NCBI GenBank assembly: GCA_024138015.1
Contig: JAMXBB010000011.1
Location: 73,158,189 to 73,222,188, forward strand
Length of the DNA stretch: 64,000 bases
Direction: 5' to 3'
Origin: Lumnitzera littorea
Taxonomy: Eukaryota; Streptophyta; Magnoliopsida; Myrtales; Combretaceae
The position numbers were made by a program, and so were the translations under genes. Of the stretch, positions 1 to 11,940 are shown piece by piece. Every line of letters begins with the position of its first letter. Position 1 is the first letter of the stretch. The notes under the pieces are model-generated. The model was not told where the DNA came from. It did no database searches and saw nothing but the letters and a program-made list of their open reading frames with translations.

Positions 1-260
1 TTTATTATAATAGGTGATTTTTTATTTTATATCTTAAAAAATCGTTAACATCAATATCATCACAATTAATATTGATTTAAATATATACATATATATATTG
101 CAAGAGACTTGAATATATGAAATGATTTTTTTTTTTTTATTTCATAAGACATGCCCTGAAAATCATCTATTAAAAAATAGCTCAGCCAATAAAATCCTTG
201 AAAAATAAAAAAGGAAAAAGCGTCACACGGTAAATATTTGGATAGGAAAATTTTGTTTAC
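1..260 (-). other. Intron 1 of the PES-like gene (partial)
   Basis: A/T-rich sequence downstream of the splice donor at 260-259 on the minus strand. I see no continuation of the hydrolase coding sequence here, so the first intron runs past the window edge. Open frames over this stretch on the minus strand are read-through of the donor, not coding. Confidence 0.6.
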
Positions 261-702
261 CGGGTAAAAAGAGAAGCAAAGGGGAATTCCCCAAACGCGA
301 ACCGCACTCCAACGGAGAAAACCAGCGAGGGGGACCATCATCCGATCTCGCCAATTCCTTTGCCAAGTCAAAGAAATGATTCAATCTCCACCGCCCGCTT
401 ACGACCTTCACGTCTTCCATGAACGGCCCCGACGACCCCGTTCTACTTCCCTTTCTCTCGCTCTTTCTACTCTCAGCCTCGGACGATTGTTCTCCCGTCT
501 TCTCGTACTTGTCATTTACTTCCATGTCGCTCGGTTTGTAGTCCGGTGTCGTCGTAAATGACACGCGCTCAGTGGGAGCAGCATGCCGGCGAGTGGAGAT
601 GGCAAGTTGATCGTGTCTTACATTTAAGGAAGTTGCAACAGTTGACCGTTGGATAAGAGGCAAGTAACCGGAAGCAATCGCACAAGCTCCGGTTGCCTCC
701 AT
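261..702 (-). CDS. Phytyl ester synthase-like, exon 1 (partial gene)
   Basis: First coding exon of a gene resembling plant phytyl ester synthases / plastid esterase-lipase-acyltransferases (Arabidopsis At1g54570 and At3g26840 type), which move phytol and fatty acids into phytyl esters and triacylglycerol in plastoglobules. The exon starts at the ATG at 702 and encodes 147 codons plus one base. The N-terminal ~90 residues are Ser/Thr/Arg-rich and variable, as expected for a chloroplast transit region. Residues ~122-147 carry the family signature DGPPRWFSPLECG followed by SPLLLFLPG. That stretch ends at a good GT donor (260-259), in the phase that lets the next exon supply the expected Gly-Ile-Asp. 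The hydrolase and acyltransferase domains would lie left of the window. No stop interrupts the exon, unlike every other coding trace here, so it looks like a live gene. Family assignment is from remembered motif similarity. Confidence 0.78.
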
Positions 703-747
703 ATCCTCTATCGAGATTCAAACAGGAAGGGGAGAGACAGACAGGGA

Positions 748-791
<44 letters not shown>

Positions 792-831
792 TTTGAAGAG
801 TATACATGTTTGCCGGAGGAATTTAATATAA
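703..831 (-). promoter_or_regulatory. Leader and TATA-like element of the PES-like gene
   Basis: On the minus strand the sequence upstream of the ATG contains a CT/AC-rich leader, common in plant 5'UTRs. A TATA-like ATATTAAAT lies at 821-830, about 120 bp before the start codon. The spacing would put the transcription start just upstream of the CT run. This is inference from composition and position only. Confidence 0.35.
748..791. repeat. Compound (GT)n(GA)n microsatellite
   Basis: About ten GT units run directly into about twelve GA units. The repeat lies within the presumed transcribed leader of the PES-like gene (as CT/AC on that strand), so length changes there would alter the 5'UTR. 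Confidence 0.95.
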
Positions 832-2614
832 GAAAAGGTCTTGGGTCTTGGGATGGCTGACCAGTGAGAGCGAGATAGATAATGTGTAAGGAGATTGAAA
901 GCTAATAAAACCATATTTAATATATCTTGAAATCCTAGAATTACACGCCATATTTTTATTGTGGTTGTCGTTCAAATTCGGGATGAATTGAAAAAGAATG
1001 AACTTAGTATTTGAAAGATGAAGCAAATAATAAGGAATTGATGTAGTAGGGAAATTTTTTTTCTATGATGCATAAAAACCATTCTCTCCATCTTTAAAAG
1101 AAATTGGGAAGTAATTCAAATAAAAATACAATTTTACTCTTAAAATAAAAATGCATATCTAAATTATAGAAATTTTATCAAAATAAAATATATTTTATTA
1201 ATTTTCCTTTCACTGAATTCATTTAAATTTTTTATTTATCCAGATAAAAGATTTTATAATTTTTCCATTTCATTTTTTTTTTCCTTTCTAATTCTTTTTT
1301 TCCCTACTTTTCATCCCTGTCAATTGCCTTTTTTTTTTTTCCAAACATAGGATAAAACAACGTAATATATGGAATCATGTAGATTTTTCTTTTTTACTGA
1401 TACTTTAATGAGTTGTACAAGTTTATATGTTGGATTGAATATTTATATTCCCCCAGGTAATCTTAGGCACCTCCATAAATATAAATAATAGGTTAAACCA
1501 TAAATAAGTTCAACAAATAAAGTTATGTGGTGGCGGCCCAAGCAGTGTTGCTCTCGACATAGGAAGTTTCGCCGGTTAATACAGCACCATGTTAAGTATC
1601 CATTTCAGTTCCAATCCAAGATACTTTTTTTTCACAAAAGGAACGAGTTACTTCATTAAATATGAACAAACAAAAATAGAAGCTTGGGGGATCCAGTAGT
1701 TTTGCGACTTTCATAAGAGTAAAAACAAAAAACGTGGCCTTGGAGGATACCATTAATGTATATTTAAAATCGGCAATAAAGAAGGGGCTTAATCAAATCC
1801 TTGTCCATACTTTGATAGGATCGTAGATGTATTTGCTGGTTAATACTAAATATTCAAAGTTAGTAATTTATAGATACATATATATATATTTATGTGTGTG
1901 TATACCTAACAATTATATTTTTACTTAAAACAAAGTACGTATATCTTATAAATATTATCTGTACGCAAAGATAATAGATGACAAATTAAATTACATTTTC
2001 TATCGTAATATTTATAAATAGGAAATTTGTGTATTATAATTTTATGGACTAAGCTCAAAATCAATTAAACTATACATACTTGGGTGAACTTTTTATCTTA
2101 ACGATAGGATTCAAATAACTAAAACTAATTTAGAATTATAAAAGTTTTGGTTTGGTGGCTCAAAAGTTCTTTCAAGTTATTTTCTGTAGTTTTAACATTT
2201 CATGGCAGGTTTAAGCGTCAATAGGATACGTATATTCGGGTTTCGTATTCTGTCTTGCTACTAAACTTAAGTAGTCTTGCCTACTAATAACTCATTAGAT
2301 CTAATGATGATGGGCTTTTGCCTTAGTTCAGGACACATCACTTGTTACTTAAATAGTAGTCTTGCTAAAATCATCTCCTTTCTTTCCATGGGAAGTGCGT
2401 AGGTACTAATTGTACACATATGATACTTACGAGTTACAACTAACCTATATATACATCTATAAATTATAATATTTTATATAGATTCTTCTTTTGAGGTATA
2501 TCGATTGTGGGTGTATATTACTCTAATCTACATAATGCAACTGATTGAATGCAACAGGTAATAATAAGAGCGAATCAATTTCATCCAATAAGCAATCTTT
2601 TTGAAAAAAGAAAA
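832..2614. other. Intergenic, no gene seen
   Basis: A/T-rich, with poly-T runs and no coding similarity on either strand. It includes the upstream region of the PES-like gene. Short open frames here are low complexity. Confidence 0.6.
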
Positions 2615-2724
2615 GAAGAGAAAGGAAAATCACCCAATGTCTAGCTAGAAACTGTTGAAAAATTCTCATGAAGAGAAAGGAAAATCACCCAATGTTTAGC
2701 TAGAAACTGTTGAAACATTTTCAT
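2615..2724. repeat. 55-bp tandem duplication
   Basis: Two adjacent 55-bp units (2615-2669 and 2670-2724), both starting GAAGAGAAAGGAAAATCACC, differ at only about three positions. It is a recent local duplication with no coding content. Confidence 0.93.
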
Positions 2725-3329
2725 GATAAGATTCAGTAAATAATGCGTGTTGTGGACATTAGCTGTAGAGATATACATAAGAAAGAAAATAAACGAAAAG
2801 AAACTTTCAACAATTGTATTTTTTTTTTTTAATAAAAAAATAGATGTTTTAAATGTGGAAGGTGTCCCAGCAGTGCCTGTCGTTTTCCTTAAATGGGTCA
2901 AATAATTGGGTGATGGTTTTGGGGTTTGCTGTTGAACTTAAACAAACTTTATATGGAACCTTTTTTTTTTTTTTTAAATGTTTTATTTGTATTGGTGAAA
3001 GAAGCGAGATTCAAACGAAGATGAAGAAACCAAATGGGAAATGACTAATGAGAGAACAGGCAAGCGTACCTTCGTGAATGGCCGTCGCTGTTTACAGGAA
3101 AAAGGTGGGACATTTTCGATAGTGTGTATAAATTTCCGGGTGGTGAGGCCGATCTTTTGCTCTTTCGCGCCTGAGCGGATCGTTCTTCCGATGGCCCCAT
3201 TTCGACCATTTACATTACAGTTTAATCTAGAATACATTAGATGGCTATTTAAAATTAAATTGATTAAAAACACATGATTACGTAATACATTTCTATTTAA
3301 TAAAATCTAAAAAGGAATATCATGCACAT
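2725..3329. other. Intergenic with a GC-richer island
   Basis: Mostly A/T-rich, but about 3040-3230 is noticeably GC-richer and opens short frames on both strands (3041-3277 plus, 2983-3273 minus). Neither translation shows a recognisable domain. It could be a gene relic or a promoter island; I cannot decide. Confidence 0.4.
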
Positions 3330-3620
3330 GTTGATAGTGTATATCATAGAGGTGGATTTCTGGTAGTCTATTGATGGTTCAACAGTCGTGTGCAACGGTA
3401 GATCTATAACAAAGCCCTCTTTAGTGATACTGGCGAGGGTCCTCCAATACTAAAGTTAGCAAGACATGAAGAAATAGAATGCATAAGAGTGTTTAAAGTG
3501 TGTATATAGTGCTAAAAATTCAACTCCCTCAACTTATACCTCTATGTCCTATTTATATGGCATAAAGCTTACCTACTTGGGAAACTTGTCAAGTGTTAAT
3601 TGGCTCATATGCAATTTATG
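3330..3620 (-). mobile_element. LTR-like fragment (minus orientation)
   Basis: Read on the minus strand, this block has a TATA box in the context CCATATAAATAGG (about 3548-3560). It is followed by a transcript-start-like region ending in the 'TTAGTATTGGAGGACCCTCGCC' type of sequence seen at R/U5 of many plant LTR retrotransposons. I found no matching second LTR or clean ends, so the boundaries are approximate. Confidence 0.35.
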
Positions 3621-4917
3621 CAAGGAGGTGTGCTTGATACAAGAAAAGACAACTCTTTTTTATTGGTTGGTAGACTTAATGAAGGAAGAATATGGGTAGT
3701 CGCCATAGTGTGGACGATGGACGATTGACGACTAAGATCCTAGGTTATACAGTAGGCTATCACATAACATTTAATGGGATGAGAGAAAAAGAATGAGCAG
3801 AGCAGCTATGGCATTGTGTTCTTTAACCCAAGCGTCGAACACCTAGTGCATGCTCGGGGGATTGAGGATAGTACAAGTTTATTAAGTCACGAATCTGGCT
3901 ATGGTCTTCGGGGCTCTAGTATTGAAGAGTCGAGCATCCTAAAGACTTTTCTAGGAGATTCTGAGCCGCTCAATTGGTCAGGGTCAAAGGAGTGCTTGAG
4001 GGGAACCTAAGCATGTTAGGCTACGCTAAGCACATCGACCATCTAATCACACGCAAGCCTAGGCCAAGCTAACTAAGCAAGTTAGCTTGTTGGAGGGGGT
4101 AAAGCTCTCGACCTAAAGGGGGGCTCGAGCAATCTCGAGCATGGTGAAACACTTAGGCTTTTAGAGCTTAGGCCAAAAAGGCCTATTAACACAAGTAAAA
4201 TCTGTGTTTTTTTTTTTCATTAAAAAAACAATCTACATTATTTTTCTTTTTAAATATATGACTTTCATTTTAAAATAAGTGTTAATTTTTGTTAGATGAT
4301 GATTTTTCCATAGGTTTACAATTAGGTTTGAACTCTTAGAACTTGAGCATTGGGTCGTCAAGCTTCAAACCTTGGGAAACAAAACCTAGAAATATACTCC
4401 AAAGGGGGCTCCTGCATAGAAATTCTGATACTTAAGTCAATAAGTGTGAATGGAGTATAGGAAATTGGATCTAGAGGACTTACCCTTCATCTAATGATTT
4501 CTTCCTTATTTAATGGGATGGATTATTATTTAGGAAAGTTTTTTATGAGCCACTCTTAACATAGGTTGTTTCAATTAGGAAAATGAAACCCGACAGATTA
4601 GGAAAGTCATGTATAGGTTAGCGAGCTCGATTAGGTAAGCACCTTTTAGGTAGGCAAATCATGACGAGCTAAAGGATTTCATCATGCAATCCCTTTAGTG
4701 AAGCTCCTTCCATTGTCTCGGAGATCCAGCTGATCTCAATCTTCCAATAAGGATGTAAATGGGATAGGGTCTAAGACGAGTCATACGAATCGAGAACTCA
4801 CCTCGCTATATTTATAGGATTCCTTAACCTATCTCAAAACTTTATAGGGTTTTTAACCTCCTAGAACCCACCTCCCCTATCCTAATAGAGTTACCCATTT
4901 CTAGCCCCACCAAACTT

Positions 4918-4920
<3 letters not shown>
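3621..4920. other. Intergenic, repeat-derived, no gene seen
   Basis: Contains short internal palindromes around 4000-4170 (GCTCGAG repeats) and, at 4740-4910, degenerate GGGT/ACCC-rich sequence resembling subterminal parts of plant DNA transposons. A similar degenerate block sits at 13610-13740, on the other side of the nested transposon stack. No coding similarity. Confidence 0.45.

Positions 4921-4959
<39 letters not shown>
4921..4959. repeat. (TA)n microsatellite
   Basis: About 19 uninterrupted TA dinucleotides. Shorter TA tracts occur at about 35985-36009 and 36966-36992. Confidence 0.97.
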
Positions 4960-4963
<4 letters not shown>

Positions 4964-5228
4964 GCCAAACGATTATTAATCTACGTAACAAATTGATTTT
5001 CATTATTCACAAGACATGGATAACACGATGACAATTAAGGAATCCATTTGTTGTACCTTTTTCATCATATATATCTTGTCACATCATTAATGGAGCATTT
5101 AGTAGCATTTTTATACAATAAATTCAATGATCTATATAGCTTTATCTCATCTTTTCTATATGTTTTAATTTTAGGTATATAGTCAATATTTGTATTAAAT
5201 TTGTTATTTACTTAATTATTTCTCTCTA

Positions 5229-5641
5229 GGGTTAATGTTAAATTTACTACCTCAACTTTACCTAAATTTGCAATTTATTACTTAAATTTTGAAATAGTCA
5301 ATTTACTAGCTAATGAAACTATTCATGTTTGTTTATATTACCTAATACAACTCAGTTAATGATTGTTTGCATAAGTGGATATATGGATGAGTCACAACTT
5401 AACACATGGATTGTAAAGTCCATGCAGACATTTACATGGCATTAGCATGCCTACATGGTATTTTTATTGTATTGTATATGTGGCATTATTTATTATTATC
5501 ATTGTTATTAGCATTATTATGATATATTATAAGTAAAATGTACAATTACGTAAGACAAATAATCCTTACATCCATTATTACTTCCCAATCATTTACTTAA
5601 CTATTATGTATTCTATATCTTATTATATAATGGGATAAGAT
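5229..5641. repeat. Left inverted arm of MULE-like element
   Basis: Aligns along its whole length with the reverse complement of 12925-13402, roughly 75-85% identical by eye. Matching landmarks in both arms are the outer TTTACTACCTCAACTTT, the central TGGATTGTAAAGT and the inner CTCAATCATTTAC-type block. Directly inside it, at 5642, lies TAGAGCTATACAAAC, which looks like a hAT terminal inverted repeat. Confidence 0.85.
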
Positions 5642-7502
5642 TAGAGCTATACAAACAAAGTAAGTCACGTGAGTCAACCCACTTTACTTGCAAAAAAAAG
5701 TAGATTAGGTCAAAAAAATTTGACCTTAAATGTAGGTAATTTGGACCTACCCCACTTGACTTGCGGGTTAATGCAAATTAACTCAATGCAGGGGGTTAAC
5801 CTGCTAACTTGTGATAAAATGAAAAAAAAAAAAAAAACAAATATATAGATGCATAATTCTAATGTAGACCTGGTAATTGGGCTTGACAAAACAACCAAAC
5901 CAAAAAATAAAAAACCTTAAGTTGTAATTTTTTTTCCTCTTCCACTATATCGCCTCATGCTCTGCTCGATTGCTCCCTTCTTCCAATCTTCCTTTTTTTA
6001 CTCCCTTTTCCAGTTCCCTTTTTAATTGTTATATTTTTCTTCCAAATCCAACTCATTTTTAGCATCTAGTCAGGTACATTCCCCTATTCCACTTCTTCAA
6101 CTCATTGCATCGAATTTGGTTGTACACATCATTTAGGTATTTAACATATAAATATATATATATATATATATTGTACTTTCTTTAGTTAAACCGTATATGC
6201 TTTCTATTTGGATTTTTGTTGATGAAAAAAAGCATGCATCTATTTTTTTTTTTTAAATAGCTGGAGGCAGATGTATATGATCAAGATATTTGTAAGCTCA
6301 AATAGAAAAGATTGAAAACAGGCATCATATCATATTTATTCTTTGTTTCTTCAATTTGGAATTCTTAATTCTTATGTCATTGTAAAGGAGTAATTTCACA
6401 GGTTGCTTACATGATTTACAATACCTTTCATTATCACAAAATTTGGTCCAAGAAATTAGCGTAAAACTTCATTCTAGAGTTTAATTTGTAATGATTGCTA
6501 TATACAACATGAGTTATGCAGCTTAACATTTCATACTTGCAATTCCTCAGTCAATTTCTTTTTTATGTAAGTTGGAATTAAAAATAAACGCCTAATCGTA
6601 ATGTTTATTGCAAAATTGATCATTTAAAACAAGATATTATATTTTTCTCTATAGAGAAAGAAAAGAAGAGAGAGATAATTCAACTAAGATGTAACAAGTA
6701 CTTTAGCAATTGAAATAATGATGAGATAGAAAACATAGGATTCTTTTATTTGATCATATTTCCAACTTTTATTTTTATTATCAAGATCATAGAATTCAAT
6801 TTAAAGAAAAATTATACTCCAACTTCTAATAAACAACAAGTCCATGCTAACAATGAAAATTTTTAATATTTTTCCTTCTAATAAACAACAAGTCTAGGCT
6901 AGTAATGAAATTTTCTAATGTATTTCTTACCATAAAGAGTATTTGGAAATGAATTTTCTTAGTTCTTATCATTTCAATTTCACTGCATTTAAAAATAAGT
7001 AATTAACATCAGCTCAATTTCATGCGATTTAAATTTAATAGATCCAAATCCAATTATCTCCTAGAGATTCTAATAGATAACATTCCCAGATATGGACAAG
7101 TTTGTGAGTTAATTTTAGACATGGGAGCAAAATAAATTCTTTCATTCGTTCCATTTGTTTGTTTGCACTTGTTCAACCAAAACATCGGTCACTATACTAC
7201 AAACTCCTCAATTTCAACAAAGGTAATATTTAATGCTTGAATCTTGCATGCAGACATTGAATGATCTTTTGTAATTATACTTATCTAATTTGAATTTTCT
7301 AATTTGTCTTACTTGCAAGTTTTATACTAAACAAACCCAAAGATCTAGCAAACAGTCTTAGCATAACTGATATTGTAAGTTAGAACTATGGTGCATTTTT
7401 GGTGCACTAATATTTGATTGCTGTCTCTTTCTACACTAATAGTTCTTTATGAAGTATTTGGTGCATTTCCATAAAATTGCTAATCTCTTATACATTTTCA
7501 GA

Positions 7503-7951
7503 ATGGATCATAGAAGCAATGAAACTACAGTATAACAACAATATATTAATGTGGACGATGAATCAAGAATTGATGGGTTAAATGCTAATATAAAATCAAG
7601 ATCATCTCAACCAAAAGAATCTCCAAGTAAGAAAGCTCAAGTAAACTCATCTAAAGTCTGGGATAAATTTACAAAAACAAGAATACAGAAAGACGATAAG
7701 GAGAGAGCAAAATGTAATAAGTGTAGGACTCAATATGTGATTGGTAGACATAAGATAAGAACATCATCTTTGATTTAACATCTTCAAAGATATCGTTTGA
7801 GTAAAAATCCTAGTTAGCATGATGTAAGGGACATGATAATTGATCATTGTAGGAAGTTAAGATAGAGAAAATTAGATCTAAAAGTTACTCATGAAACTAT
7901 GGCAATGGCTCTTGTTGCACTGATCTTCCATTTTCATTTGTTGAGTATAAG
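7503..7951 (+). pseudogene. hAT transposase, N-terminal piece (BED zinc finger)
   Basis: Start of a hAT-family (RICESLEEPER / zinc-finger BED type) transposase, which would bind element ends and catalyse cut-and-paste transposition. A probable start ATG at 7503 follows a polypyrimidine-AG acceptor and is broken by TAA at 7533-7535; the frame reopens through 7776. Residues SKVWDKFTKT...CNKC...GTSSL-like give the BED finger: W, the CxxC pair and the His region, with the second half shifted by stops. Near 7925 a one-base frameshift is needed to read DLPFSFVEYK, the conserved hAT motif before the catalytic region. At 7951 the frame is cut by a solo LTR, and it resumes at 11914. Confidence 0.85.
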
Positions 7952-10900
7952 TGTCATGCCCTGAACAAGATGAGTCATAACAGTCTTACCGTATAAACTA
8001 ACTTAAAATAGAAACTGACCTCACAGCTATTATTGTAAATATAATCCACACAAGTCATGCACAACTCAATCAGCTTAAATCATCTATTCCGATACCTATA
8101 AATAATCAAACCTATGGTATACCTTTACAAAATACATATTCTATTTAATCAGTTATTTTATAACACAACAGTACTTACATAAACGTCTTACATCCAAAAT
8201 TATAATTTACAATCAAAATTTATCAAAAAGCTATAGGTTTTCCAAACTATTTATAATAAGTTGAGAAACTAGTAGGCGTCCTAGGGAATTTTCAGTAAGT
8301 TTCCTCAAAATTCTAAAGAAAAGACAAAATTCAATTGGTTCTTCATTCCTTACTTTTCTGATCAACAGTATACTAACCTAAGGGTAAGGGTATTGGAACA
8401 TCCTAGTCCTTACTTAATACATGTAAAAGAGTCTATGGAGATGTAAGCACAACTAGCTTAGTAAGTAAGACGAAGTTAAAAGAGTACCAAACAATCATAA
8501 GTAAGGTTATTAATTATGATGAAATACAATGCAATCAATCAAATGAAACATTGTACAATGTTATCAAGTTTATTGTGAGGTTAGAGAAATTACATCTGCT
8601 CCAACCTGGATTAAGGAGTTATATCGCGACTTAAATCAAACCAAACCTAGGCTTGTGCAATGATAACACCCTCCTCCCGTGATCGCCTTCAAACTACGGC
8701 TCCCATCCTTACTACGACCTCCTTGCCTATCACTTAGTTCGACTAAAGATGAGGAAATGACCATTTCAGCTATTTTTATCGAAGGAAGTTGATATTTGAC
8801 TTAACACTCCTAATCGTTTCCCTTAATGAGTGTTATGTATATTCAGTTTCTTTATAGTTGCATAATCGTTAGTTATATTCTAGATGACTAATCAAGTTCA
8901 TATATTATAGATATAATGAAACATGCAAAACAGCACACCAAGAAGTTCAACTCCTATCATGATCTGAGTATCATACACATATAAGGCAAGCGCACAAACA
9001 ACTAATTACAAATACAATAAGTACTTCTAAGTCTCCGGATATTTTAATACAGTATCCCAACAAGCGGTAAAGTTACAAATCCCAATTTACTTGTTTAAAC
9101 GCTCACTACGGAAGATTTAAGCTATCAATAGTCTGATTATTGGGAGATCCTATATATACACAAAACCTAAACTCAGTTTTCATAATAATTACGAAAACAT
9201 TAGGGTTTGGTCTAAAATGGTTATATGTATAAATATATTATCTCAATAATATATAGTTTTATTATTATATATATGTCGAGTTAAGTTATTAATTATTGAT
9301 AATATACGTAAGTTATAATATTGCATATTATATATCATTTTAATCGTATCGAAATGTACTTTTAATTAATTAAATCATGTTTTAATTCTGGTAGGATTAC
9401 CGTAATACATACATTCTAGAATATTATAGAGTTATAGGTTATATTACCTAAGATTGTTCGATTTTAATAAAATTAGTGTCGTTGGGTTTGTACAAACCAA
9501 CAACATATGTTACGAGTCCTATTTCTATAGATAACTTTTAATGGGTAGTTCGAGGTTTTAATATAGTTATACTTATCTATATAAATATTATCATATTATA
9601 AATAAATTATGTTATTAAAATGTATTTTACCGAATTTGTCAATATATATATGCATTATCTAATCCTAATACACATAATATATTCCGGTCAGTAAAATATC
9701 ATTAAATATATTAAAAATACCCTTTTATCTAATTTGATTTGTAACCTCATATATAGTTTTTATTCATCTATTTAATTCATTTTAACTTATTTTTACTAAA
9801 AATACGTTCCAATTTATAATTTAAACCATTTGACTACATAAATTCGTAATAAATAGTTTGAGTCACCAAATAATTCCTTAAAAATTTCCGTAGACTTCTA
9901 AAAATATGAAGAACTCAACTATTACTTGGTTTTAAGTTTTCGACCCATCGTCTATATATTCGTATGTAGGATTTTACTCCTAAATTATTTAATTATGAAA
10001 TTAATTTCAATATGACCTAACATTTTTATTATTCACTAGAGATCAGTACATGTCCATTTTATCATTTAATTTCATAATTTTCTATCTATTTCACAATTTC
10101 AACCTATTTTCAAGCTATTTTTAGGCCAAAAAATGTAATAATTATTAAAATATTCAAATCAAAATTCGGGCTACATAGTAATTATCTATATATCATACAC
10201 ATCCTACACAAAAATTTTAAGCTTGAAACAACATCATTTAGTACGTTTATTTTGCAATTCAAATTTTAGATGAATAGTATTTTGCTTAAGCAAGTATACT
10301 AAATATTACAAATTTTTCAAAAATAAAAATATCACACAAAAGAATATTTGAACTAACCTAACTATAATTTTTTTTTATAATTTTCTGGGTACTTTGGTTA
10401 TTTTTTACAAATTATTAAAAAACAAGACAGGGAATCGACATTCGTATTCTTAGATGCTACGATAAGCGGCAGCGGTTGGGTGGTTGTCAGAAGCCTTAGA
10501 CGCTGGGGGTACTCCTCGGTGGTGAAGTGGCTCAACAACAGACCATCGGGAGCCTTAGGAACTAGCTTAGCTCAATTTATGCTCTGTTTTTCCTATTTTT
10601 GTATAATTTTTTCTGAATTTATCCTTGAGTAACTTGGTTCCTAAAGTGTTTAATATGATATCAAGGACCCTATATATATTAGCTTTAGTCAATTAGAGAT
10701 TGCCGCATTTTGTCCAAAATTTTTTTTTAATCCTTATCTTGTTATAATATTTTAAGAGGAGGTGTCTCATTTGAGTGCAATTTGTTATTGATTCAACATT
10801 GATCAGTCTATATAGCTTGCCACAATGATTCCAAACATCCTCAGCAATATTCCAAGCATGATTTGGCCAAATTGATAAGTTCTTGTAGATATTTTAATTA

Positions 10901-11908
10901 AATAACATTATTATATACATATATGTTAGTATTTGGTGATTTTATTAATATATGAGTATATATACCCTTCGTATATATCACATGTAGTATATAACTATAC
11001 TCATATAATTATATTTATAACATCTTGTTTATTTCAAGAATATGTTTCCTAGTTATTTTTATGAATTTAACATAAAATATAATAATAAAGTAATTTAGGG
11101 TTAATTTATGGATATAATTATTATTTATATTAAGTATACTCATAAAAATATGAGTATATTCATATAGTAAATTATATTATATTATCTCATTTTATTACTT
11201 AATTAATTTATCTTTAAGTTCTTGTCGCATTTCGAACTTAATTTTAAAGGTTCCAAGTATTTTAGTACTATTTTAAACTATCTTACTTCTAAGGGCAAAA
11301 TTGGGATTTTGAGTCACTATTTCCAAAATTTAACTTCACTTTGTTATTTCGTCTAATTTTTCTATCTTAATCATAAAGTTTGATCTCAATTTGATAACTT
11401 TTTCTAAGGGTCCTAAATCTAGGCTTAATTATCCTAAAGACAATTTTAGAAGCTTACAATAAGTACATGATACAGTATATAAGGTTATATANGTTCTCTT
11501 AATTATTCACATGAATTCAACACATTATAAATATAATTATGTAAATTAGGATTAATTTAAGGTTTAATTATTATTTATACCAAGTATACTCATAAAAATA
11601 TGAGTATATTCATATAGTAAATTATATTATATTATCTCATTTTATTACTTAATTAATTTATCTTTAAGTTCTTGTCGCATTTCGAACTTAATTTTAAAGG
11701 TTCCAAGTATTTTAGTACTATTTTAAACTATCTTACTTCTAAGGGCAAAATTGGGATTTTGAGTCACTATTTCCAAAATTTAACTTCACTTTGTTATTTC
11801 GTCTAATTTTTCTATCTTAATCATAAAGTTTGATCTCAATTTGATAACTTTTTCTAAGGGTCCTAAATCTAGGCTTAATTATCCTAAAGACAATTTTAGA
11901 AGCTTACA
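7952..11908 (-). mobile_element. Solo LTR (family 1) inside the hAT transposase
   Basis: A minus-oriented LTR beginning TGTAAGCTTCT (at 11908) and ending GCATGACA (at 7952), so it has the canonical TG...CA termini. It is flanked by a perfect 5-bp duplication, ataag at 7947-7951 and 11909-11913. No gag or pol is inside, so it is a solo LTR or an LTR-only derivative. The same family occurs at 27138-33157 and 34271-37176, recognisable from TGTAAG-type starts, GTGACA/GTAACA-type ends and an internal TGACCTCACAG block. Its apparent 3957 bp includes a 450-bp duplication that may be an assembly artefact. The GGGCGTGACA-like end resembles plant chromovirus LTRs, but the lineage is unproven. Confidence 0.9.
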
Positions 11909-11940
11909 ATAAGTACATGATACAGTATATAAGGTTATAT
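11042..11940. repeat. 450-bp direct duplication joined at an N
   Basis: Positions 11132-11490 and 11582-11940 read identically over 359 bp at a fixed 450-bp offset; the ~90 bp before each copy is similar but diverged. An ambiguous base (N, 11492) sits two bases after the first copy. Both copies contain the LTR end, the ATAAG target duplication and the next 27 bp of hAT coding sequence, so the duplicated block crosses an element boundary. Confidence 0.95.

Noticed and set aside
66..371. Minus-strand 101-codon open frame overlapping the PES exon
   Set aside because: It is the other frame of exon 1 reading through the donor into A/T-rich intron; no domain similarity.
3041..3277. Open frames on both strands in a GC-richer patch
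   Set aside because: No recognisable domain, no splice context or partner exon; listed only as a possible relic.
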